Of a DNA stretch of 10,359 bases, positions 5,794 to 10,359 are shown piece after piece. This stretch comes from an uncultured Collinsella sp. (lineage in GTDB: Bacteria > Actinomycetota > Coriobacteriia > Coriobacteriales > Coriobacteriaceae): NCBI GenBank assembly GCA_902492185.1, contig CABUKY010000059.1:1-10359 (forward strand), written 5' to 3'. How positions within the stretch are numbered: position 1 is the first letter of the stretch; each line of letters begins with the position of its first letter. Below the pieces are notes generated by a model. That model made no database searches. It was given only the letters and a program-made list of their open reading frames with translations, and was not told the DNA's origin. The translations under genes were made by a program, and so were the position numbers.

Positions 5794-6288
5794 TTACTCC
5801 TTAACGGTTTTCTGTAGCAGGCAGACGGCCCAGGCGCCGATTCCCTCGCCCTGGCCTTCCCAACCGAGCTTTTCGGTCGTAGTGGCGGCGACGCCCACGT
5901 TTTCGACGTCAACGCCCAGGGCATGGGCAAGGTTGGCGCGCATGGCATCGCGGTGCGGGGTGATCTTGGGTTGCTGACAGGCAATGGTGCAATCGGCATC
6001 GACAAACTCGAAGCCCAGCTCGCGCGCATAGTCCATTACGCGGGCGAGCAGCACCATCGAATCGGCACCCTCATAGGCGGGGTCGGTATCGGGGAATAGC
6101 TTGCCGATGTCTCCCCCGCGACAGGCGCCCAGAATGGCGTCGGCCAAGGCGTGCGCGAGCACATCGGCATCCGAGTGGCCCAGCAGGCCGCGCTCGTAGG
6201 GAATGTCGACACCGCCGATGATACATCGACGCCCCTCCACCAGACGGTGAACGTCGTAGCCATGGCCAATGCGCAGGTTACTGAACAT
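5794..6288 (-). CDS. ispF: 2-C-methyl-D-erythritol 2,4-cyclodiphosphate synthase
   Basis: The 164-residue enzyme converts CDP-methylerythritol 2-phosphate to the 2,4-cyclodiphosphate with release of CMP, the fifth step of the MEP isoprenoid pathway. Family members are homotrimers with a zinc site. The ligands are visible as D12 and H14 (GHGYDVHRL) and H46 (DVLAHAL). GHSDADV, GDIGKLFPDTDP and ATTTEKLGWEGQGEGI are all intact. The ATG at 6288 gives the usual family N-terminus (MFSNLRIGHGYDVH). A longer reading from 6321 is in frame but would add 11 atypical residues and overlap ispD further. With this start the gene overlaps the end of ispD by 11 bases, implying translational coupling of consecutive pathway enzymes. 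The substrate comes from IspE, not encoded here. Confidence 0.96.
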   Translation of the reverse strand: MFSNLRIGHGYDVHRLVEGRRCIIGGVDIPYERGLLGHSDADVLAHALADAILGACRGGDIGKLFPDTDPAYEGADSMVLLARVMDYARELGFEFVDADCTIACQQPKITPHRDAMRANLAHALGVDVENVGVAATTTEKLGWEGQGEGIGAWAVCLLQKTVKE

Positions 6289-7006
6289 GGGGAAGGTCCT
6301 CTCCCTCGGCCATGCGGCCAAGCAGGATCGCGGTTACGGGACGCAAGTCCTCGGGCACCGTCACCTTAAGGTTATCGCGCGGGCTCTGGACGCAGCGGAC
6401 GCGCCCACCCATGCGCTCGACCAGCGACGAATCATCGGTGCCGGTAAAGCCCTCGGCAATGGCTGCAGCGTGGGCGCGCTTCATAGCATCGACGCTAAAG
6501 ATCTGCGGCGTCTGCGCGGCCCAATAGAGCTCACGCGGCGGCGTCTCGACGATATTGTCGCCATCGACGATCTTGAGCGTGTCGATCGCGGGCTGGCCGC
6601 ACACGACACCGTCGAGAGCACGGTCGCTCACGAGCACGTCGATAGCGTGGTCGATGGCCTCGGTCGCAATGAGCGGACGAGCGCCATCGTGAATGGCGAC
6701 GTATTCAAAGCCCGCCGGAACCGCATGCACGCCGGCACGGGTGGAATCCTGACGGGTATCGCCGGCATCGGCAAAGCTGATGGGCGTGTCATAGTCAAAC
6801 GGGTCGATGGCCAGGCGGCGCATCTCGGCACGGCGCTCGGCAGGACACACCACTACAATGTGGCCGACCTTGTCGCTACGATCGAACGCGCGGATGGACC
6901 AGCTCATAAGCGGACGGCCCGCCACGTTAACGAGCTGCTTGCCGCCGGGGTTACCAAAGCGCTGGCCGCTGCCACCGGCAACGACCACGGCGCATACGGG
7001 CGCCAT
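6278..7006 (-). CDS. ispD: 2-C-methyl-D-erythritol 4-phosphate cytidylyltransferase
   Basis: The 242-residue enzyme transfers CMP from CTP to methylerythritol 4-phosphate, the third MEP pathway step. The Rossmann-like nucleotidyltransferase fold opens with VVVAGGSGQRFG (7-18), with R16 and K23 matching catalytic Arg20 and Lys27 of E. coli IspD. The family signatures AIHDGARPL, WAAQTPQIF, TDDSSLVE and DNLKVTVPEDL follow in order. The ATG shares one base with the disA stop (TAATG), so disA and ispD are probably translated in sequence. An AGGGGA site lies inside the end of disA. Length is typical. The protein is a cytoplasmic homodimer in characterised relatives. Confidence 0.96.
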   Translation of the reverse strand: MAPVCAVVVAGGSGQRFGNPGGKQLVNVAGRPLMSWSIRAFDRSDKVGHIVVVCPAERRAEMRRLAIDPFDYDTPISFADAGDTRQDSTRAGVHAVPAGFEYVAIHDGARPLIATEAIDHAIDVLVSDRALDGVVCGQPAIDTLKIVDGDNIVETPPRELYWAAQTPQIFSVDAMKRAHAAAIAEGFTGTDDSSLVERMGGRVRCVQSPRDNLKVTVPEDLRPVTAILLGRMAEGEDLPHVQ

Positions 7007-8073
7007 TATGCGTTCCCCTGTTTGGTGCCCTTCATGCGGTACAGCGAGTCCGCAAGAATGGCAGGGTTGTTGACGCCAAAGTCGCCCAGGCGCTCCGGAT
7101 CCTCGCTGATGTCATCCATGAGCTCCTGCAGCGAGCCGTACTCGTCGACGATCTTCTCGGCCACGCCGTCGCGCACGACGGACACGCGCGAAAGCGTGCG
7201 CAGGCCCAGCGGTGTCATGACGGAGTCCTCGTCCAGGTCGTCATAGCCCAGAACTGCCGCCACGTGCTGCGGGTCAGACAGGTCCTTAGGCGTCATGCGA
7301 CTCAGCTCGGCGCGAATCTTCTCGGCGTTGGCCTCAGAGGAATCGCTTGCGTAGTCGCGGATCATCAAGTCGTATTCGGTATCCATGCTGGAGCCCGCGA
7401 GCTGCTCAAGCTGCATCTGCACGAGCTTGCCCTGGTTACCCAGCTTGACGATGCAATCCTTAAGCTCGGTCTTTGCCTGTTGCATGATCTCGAAACTCGA
7501 GAAAATGCCGGTGATGTCGGCGAGCGTGACGTAGTCGTCGAGCTCGAGGGCCGTCAGGCGCAGCAAGGAGCGGTCGAGCGACTGACGGGTGGTCTGGAGC
7601 GTGGCGACGAGCTGGTTGACCGAGCTCATGATGGTGGTGACGGGCTGGATCTCGTAGCTCTTGCCGTGAACGTACACGTTAACGACGGCGCGACGGGCCG
7701 AGACCGAGATCACGATGGCATCGGTGAGCACCGACATGCGAGCGGCAGTACGGTGACGCATGCCCGTCTCACTCGTGGCAAGCGAGGGATCGGGATTGAG
7801 GTGGAAGTTGGCGCGCAGGATCTGGGTGAGGTCGCCATCGATAACGATGGCGCCGTCCATCTTGGAAAGCTCGAACAGGCGGTTCGAGGTAAACGAAATG
7901 TTGAGCGGGAAGCCGTCGTTACCGGCAGCGAGCACGTTTTCGGTGTCGCCGACGCAGATAAGGGCGCCCAGGTGACCGGCGATGATCATGTCGAGGGCGG
8001 TGCGGATCGGCTGACCAGGTGCCGTCAGGCGGATGGCCTGTTCCATACGCTTTTGCAGCTCGTTCTTATCCAA
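7006..8073 (-). CDS. disA: DNA-scanning diadenylate cyclase DisA
   Basis: The 355-residue protein makes cyclic di-AMP from two ATP. The N-terminal DAC domain (about 1-140) carries both catalytic signatures: DGA at 73-75 and RHR at 106-108 (GMRHRTAARMS). A long helical linker leads to the C-terminal helix-hairpin-helix DNA-binding domain (DFGVNNPAILADSLYRM near the end). In Bacillus the octamer scans DNA and stops making c-di-AMP at branched structures. The start must be the TTG at 8073: it has GGGAG 7 bases upstream, and the next in-frame codons upstream reach a TGA without any start. A nearby ATG is out of frame. It is the first gene of the cluster. The usual radA neighbour is not upstream; mntP diverges instead. 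Confidence 0.95.
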   Translation of the reverse strand: MDKNELQKRMEQAIRLTAPGQPIRTALDMIIAGHLGALICVGDTENVLAAGNDGFPLNISFTSNRLFELSKMDGAIVIDGDLTQILRANFHLNPDPSLATSETGMRHRTAARMSVLTDAIVISVSARRAVVNVYVHGKSYEIQPVTTIMSSVNQLVATLQTTRQSLDRSLLRLTALELDDYVTLADITGIFSSFEIMQQAKTELKDCIVKLGNQGKLVQMQLEQLAGSSMDTEYDLMIRDYASDSSEANAEKIRAELSRMTPKDLSDPQHVAAVLGYDDLDEDSVMTPLGLRTLSRVSVVRDGVAEKIVDEYGSLQELMDDISEDPERLGDFGVNNPAILADSLYRMKGTKQGNA

Positions 8074-8080
8074 GGCATCG

Positions 8081-8085
8081 CTCCC
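8081..8085 (-). promoter_or_regulatory. Ribosome binding site for the TTG start of disA
   Basis: GGGAG on the minus strand lies 7 bases before TTG at 8073, supporting use of this rare start codon. Confidence 0.6.
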
Positions 8086-8208
8086 ATCGTATACGCTCCA
8101 TAAACGTCAATAAGTTTCTCACGGTTTGCCCCTGTGACGCCCGCAAAATCCGATGCTTACAGAATGAGCGAACACAGCTGAGAGCCCAATCCAAATGAGC
8201 TGCTTATG

Positions 8209-8217
8209 TGGTAGCAT
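8209..8217 (+). promoter_or_regulatory. Possible extended -10 promoter for mntP
   Basis: TGGTAGCAT fits the extended -10 pattern TGn followed by a -10 hexamer. A start near 8224 would place the riboswitch at the very 5' end of the mRNA. No good -35 is seen. I found no clear promoter for the divergent disA operon in 8074-8208. Confidence 0.4.
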
Positions 8218-8231
8218 CGGGATTCGCATAA

Positions 8232-8328
8232 ATGAGGGAGTAGTCGCGTGATCGGGTTCGCCTCCGGTGGCGCGGCAAGTCAACACACTGGCCGATGCGG
8301 CCTGGCTTGCCTTAATGAACGAGACTCG
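8232..8328 (+). ncRNA. yybP-ykoY manganese riboswitch
   Basis: Conserved blocks of this family appear in order: GGGAGTAG near the 5' end (8236-8243), AAGTCAACAC (8277-8286) in the internal loop, and AACGAGAC (8318-8325) closing the aptamer. Helices fit: CGCC/GGCG, GGCAAG/CTTGCC (8274-8279 with 8306-8311), and a GGCC/GGCC tip. The family senses Mn2+ and commonly precedes mntP, as here. Its last bases overlap the 5' arm of the following terminator, so metal binding should free transcription and raise exporter levels. Confidence 0.85.
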
Positions 8329-8366
8329 TGGCTGTGCGCGCAACGCGTACGCCACGGGTCTTTTTT
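8323..8366 (+). terminator. Riboswitch-controlled intrinsic terminator
   Basis: GACTCGTGGC (8323-8332) pairs with GCCACGGGTC (8351-8360) over ten positions with one G-U pair, followed directly by six T. The 5' arm shares GAC with the aptamer's closing GAGAC, so aptamer and terminator are mutually exclusive. This is the expression platform for mntP. Confidence 0.88.
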
Positions 8367-8419
8367 GTTACTCCCCCAAGAGGTACACGCGGGCCCGCCC
8401 GCAGAGAGGGAGCCAGACT

Positions 8420-8998
8420 ATGGGACTCGCAGAGCTCGTGTTGCTCGCCGTTGGCCTTTCGATGGACGCCTTTGCCGTTTCCATCTGCAAGGGCCTTGGC
8501 ATGAAGAAGATCAACCTTAAAGTTGCCGTGGTGCTCGGCCTGTTCTTTGGCGGCTTTCAGGCCGGCATGCCCGTAATCGGATGGGCGCTCGGCAGTCAAT
8601 TCATGGGCATCATCGGACCCATCGACCATTGGATCGCCTTTATCCTGCTCGCCTTTATCGGTGGCAAAATGTTGTGGGAGGCCTTTACCGAAGACGAGGA
8701 TGAAGGCGACGGCAAGGATGCCGAAAAGATTGACCTGGGCGAGTACCTGATCCTCGCCATCGCCACCTCGATTGACGCCCTGGCCGTGGGCATCTCGTTC
8801 GCCGCGCTTTCCGTCGACATCGTTCCCGCCGTATCGCTCATTGGCATCACAACGTTTATCTTCTCCGTCGCCGGCGTAGCGATCGGCCACACCTTTGGCG
8901 CGCGCTACGAAAAACCCGCCACCATCGTGGGCGGCGTTGTGCTTATCCTTATCGGGCTTAAGATCTTGCTGGAGCACCTGGGGATTTTGGTGCTGTAA
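8420..8998 (+). CDS. mntP: Manganese exporter MntP
   Basis: The 192-residue inner membrane protein exports Mn2+. It has six predicted membrane segments arranged as two related halves. Each half carries the family's acidic signature in a membrane helix: D16 in LSMDAFAVSICKG and D119 in TSIDALAVGIS. A GFQAGMPVIGW segment follows the first. Length is close to the E. coli protein (188). The cytoplasmic loop after the third segment is acidic (EDEDEGDGKD). The ATG at 8420 is chosen because GAGAGGGAG precedes it and the product starts with the family N-terminus. A longer in-frame reading from 8267 would run through the riboswitch and terminator. Expression is predicted to rise with Mn2+ through the upstream riboswitch. 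It is a single-gene unit ended by the hairpin at 9027-9058. Confidence 0.95.
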   Translation: MGLAELVLLAVGLSMDAFAVSICKGLGMKKINLKVAVVLGLFFGGFQAGMPVIGWALGSQFMGIIGPIDHWIAFILLAFIGGKMLWEAFTEDEDEGDGKDAEKIDLGEYLILAIATSIDALAVGISFAALSVDIVPAVSLIGITTFIFSVAGVAIGHTFGARYEKPATIVGGVVLILIGLKILLEHLGILVL

Positions 8999-9026
8999 AA
9001 CACCCTTCATAACTAAACGTCCGGGC

Positions 9027-9061
9027 AAGGCCTCATGCAGAGTTTTGCATGAGGCCTTTTC
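9027..9061 (+). terminator. Intrinsic terminator of mntP
   Basis: AAGGCCTCATGCA (9027-9039) and TGCATGAGGCCTT (9046-9058) form a perfect 13-bp stem with a 6-base loop, followed by a short T-run that begins in the stem (TTTT, 9057-9060). The stem contains a near copy of the hipB operator element, which is unusual. Confidence 0.85.
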
Positions 9062-9103
9062 ATGCAGACTTTTGCATGTCATACTAGGATGCAAAAGTCT
9101 GCA
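9034..9103. promoter_or_regulatory. hipBA operator with three repeat sites
   Basis: CATGCAGACTTTTGCATG at 9061-9078 is itself a palindrome (CATGCA/TGCATG). Its 15-base core TGCAGACTTTTGCAT recurs as an exact reverse complement at 9089-9103, with 11 bases between. A third copy with one change lies at 9034-9051, inside the mntP terminator. A possible promoter (TTTTCA, 17 bases, extended -10 TGTCATACT at 9077-9085) lies between the second and third sites. HipB-family proteins bind such palindromes and repress their own operon. Confidence 0.7.
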
Positions 9104-9118
9104 CGTTAGGAGATCGCC

Positions 9119-9586
9119 GTGGATACCCTTCCCATCACCACACCGCGCCAAGCTGGCATCTACGTGCGCCAGGCACGCGAGGCGCAGGGAATCACCCGTG
9201 CGGCCCTCGCTAAAAAAGCCGGTGTTTCGGAGCGCCTGCTCGCATCGCTCGAGCTGGGAGATGCCACGGGCATTCGGCTCGACAAGCTGCTGGCAGTTTT
9301 CGGTGCTCTTGGACTGGCGCTCGCCGCTCAAGGGGATATAGGCGAAACGAAAAATGAGCAACCAGTCGACGCCCCGCATGCTGATCAACCTTGCAGCACC
9401 TCCAGACGCCATCACGCCCAACGTCTTCATCATCGCAACCGTCGCAGCACAACCATTCCGGCTCTTGCAGATGCCCCCTTTACATCCGCACTCTACGACG
9501 AGGTCTTCGCCGAATTCGCCATGTCCAATCTCGGAGTCTCGATTGCCACAAACGCATCTAGCCAAGCCATGCCCGAAGGGAAATAG
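9119..9586 (+). CDS. HipB-like Xre-family antitoxin/repressor
   Basis: The 155-residue protein has an N-terminal Xre-type helix-turn-helix (about residues 10-68): the recognition region ITRAALAKKAGVSERLLASLE is followed by LDKLLAVFGALGLAL, as in HipB. HipB dimers bind operator palindromes and hold HipA inactive. The start is GTG with AGGAG 6 bases upstream. Unlike the short E. coli HipB (88 residues), a tail of about 80 residues follows. It is His/Arg-rich at first (STSRRHHAQRLHHRNRR) and then has a possible short helix (FTSALYDEVFAEFAMSNLG). The tail could contact HipA or be a degradation tag; I recognise no domain. The gene stops 3 bases before hipA, a classic antitoxin-toxin arrangement. 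Confidence 0.85.
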   Translation: MDTLPITTPRQAGIYVRQAREAQGITRAALAKKAGVSERLLASLELGDATGIRLDKLLAVFGALGLALAAQGDIGETKNEQPVDAPHADQPCSTSRRHHAQRLHHRNRRSTTIPALADAPFTSALYDEVFAEFAMSNLGVSIATNASSQAMPEGK

Positions 9587-9589
9587 CCA

Positions 9590-10359
9590 ATGGCCAGAAC
9601 ATCACTTCGGACCATTATTTGCGGCGTGCCTGCTGGAACGCTCACGCAAGATGAGAACGGTCTTATCAGCTTTACCTACGATCATGACTATGACGGGCCA
9701 GCCTTATCGACCAACATACCCGTATCGAATCGCACATACGGACAACAGGTCATGAATCCGTACCTGTTTGGCCTTCTACCCGACAGCGAGGACCAACGAA
9801 AAGCGATTGCCGCCGAATTCGACGTTAGGCCCAACAATCCCGTTGCGTTGCTCAGCCATATCGGACTCGACTGTCCGGGCGGAGTGCAGTTTTGTGCCGA
9901 AGAAGATGCCGACGCCGTCCTGCATCGCGCTGGCGAATACCGCCCTATAGACGACCACGAAATTGCTCTTCGTCTCAAGTCGATCAGAGATGACCGCGAT
10001 GCATCGTGGATGGGTCTAGATGAAAGTTGGTCACTTGGAGGCAACCAGGGCAAGTTCGCTCTCGCACTCATGGACGGTCGCTGGTGCGAATGCATGGGGT
10101 CCTCGCCCACGACGCATATTTTCAAAAATGGCGTTATCGGTTTTAAACTCGAGGCTCTCAATGAGTTTGTCTGCATGAAAAGCGCCCAGCGCGCCGGCAT
10201 CGCAACGGCAAACGTCGAATATCGTATGTTTGAGGACGAACCTGCCCTCATTGTTGAGCGCTATGACCGCGTGAAAGTCAAAGACGGAACGATCAGGCGC
10301 CTACATCAAGAAGACCTCTGTCAGGCACTTGGGGTGATGCCCGCCCAAAAGTACACGGC
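9590..10359 (+). CDS. hipA: HipA kinase toxin, 3' end cut by window edge
   Basis: The first 256 residues are present. They align by eye with E. coli HipA throughout: the N-terminal subdomain with LLPDS (62-66), the glycine-rich loop around S148 in ESWSLGGNQGKFAL (matching the autophosphorylated Ser150), SPTTHIFK with ATP-binding K179, IVERYDR (E223) in the hinge, and LHQEDLCQALGV. The catalytic Asp loop and the metal-binding Asp would lie beyond the edge. E. coli HipA phosphorylates glutamyl-tRNA synthetase and causes persistence when free of HipB. The ATG follows the hipB-like stop by 3 bases, with GAAGGGA upstream. No frameshift is seen in the visible part. Confidence 0.92.
   Translation, partial: MARTSLRTIICGVPAGTLTQDENGLISFTYDHDYDGPALSTNIPVSNRTYGQQVMNPYLFGLLPDSEDQRKAIAAEFDVRPNNPVALLSHIGLDCPGGVQFCAEEDADAVLHRAGEYRPIDDHEIALRLKSIRDDRDASWMGLDESWSLGGNQGKFALALMDGRWCECMGSSPTTHIFKNGVIGFKLEALNEFVCMKSAQRAGIATANVEYRMFEDEPALIVERYDRVKVKDGTIRRLHQEDLCQALGVMPAQKYT

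Noticed and set aside
4228..5817. A 529-codon plus-strand open frame opposite cysS
   Set aside because: It is the antisense of an unmistakable cysteinyl-tRNA synthetase and runs into the palindrome. GC-rich genes commonly leave long open antisense frames.
6269..7246. A 325-codon plus-strand open frame opposite ispD and the end of disA
   Set aside because: Antisense to confirmed enzymes, with no ribosome binding site or family motif.
8267..8419. Extended N-terminus for mntP
   Set aside because: It would translate the Mn2+ riboswitch and its terminator. The ATG at 8420 has a good ribosome binding site and the normal family start.
8312..9565. A 417-codon minus-strand open frame opposite mntP and the hipB-like gene
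   Set aside because: It reads through a terminator, an operator and two supported genes. Composition alone explains it.

Overview
The window looks like chromosomal DNA from a Coriobacteriia member, most likely Collinsella or a close relative. This is inferred, not searched. The grounds are GC-rich coding DNA, Shine-Dalgarno-led genes with some TTG and GTG starts, an MEP-pathway housekeeping operon in an order known from Gram-positive bacteria, and intergenic DNA full of short palindromic repeats.

Region 1 (1-1080) is an RNA-gene and repeat zone on the minus strand. A tRNA-Tyr, tRNA-Thr(GGT), tRNA-Met operon sits behind a near-consensus promoter, and a separate tRNA-Thr(TGT) has its own promoter and terminator. 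Between them lie about 700 bases without a convincing gene. That stretch holds two unrelated families of short inverted repeats: five copies of a GAGCGTGG element, two of them forming a 24-bp-arm hairpin, and two 55-bp palindromes.

Region 2 (1080-2520) is a lone plus-strand gene for an N-terminal helix-turn-helix fused to a HipA-like kinase domain. It is preceded by three copies of AAAACTATTCG in alternating orientation, which look like an autoregulatory operator.

Region 3 (2542-8073) is a minus-strand housekeeping cluster read as disA, ispD, ispF, cysS, rlmB, rae1-like. It covers c-di-AMP synthesis, two MEP isoprenoid steps, cysteinyl-tRNA synthetase, 23S rRNA 2'-O-methylation and a NYN-domain ribosome-associated RNase. 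The order matches the Bacillus disA-to-yacP cluster with several genes missing. All joints are tight or overlapping except cysS-rlmB, where a 100-bp imperfect palindrome and a strong terminator interrupt the operon.

Region 4 (8209-8998) is mntP, a manganese exporter. It sits behind a yybP-ykoY type Mn2+ riboswitch whose 3' end overlaps a textbook intrinsic terminator.

Region 5 (9000-10359) is a hipB-hipA pair, with hipA cut by the window edge. The operator repeats of the pair also form the core of the mntP terminator. Two different HipA-family kinases thus flank one housekeeping cluster. The fused HTH-kinase with its operator is the best candidate here for something poorly described.
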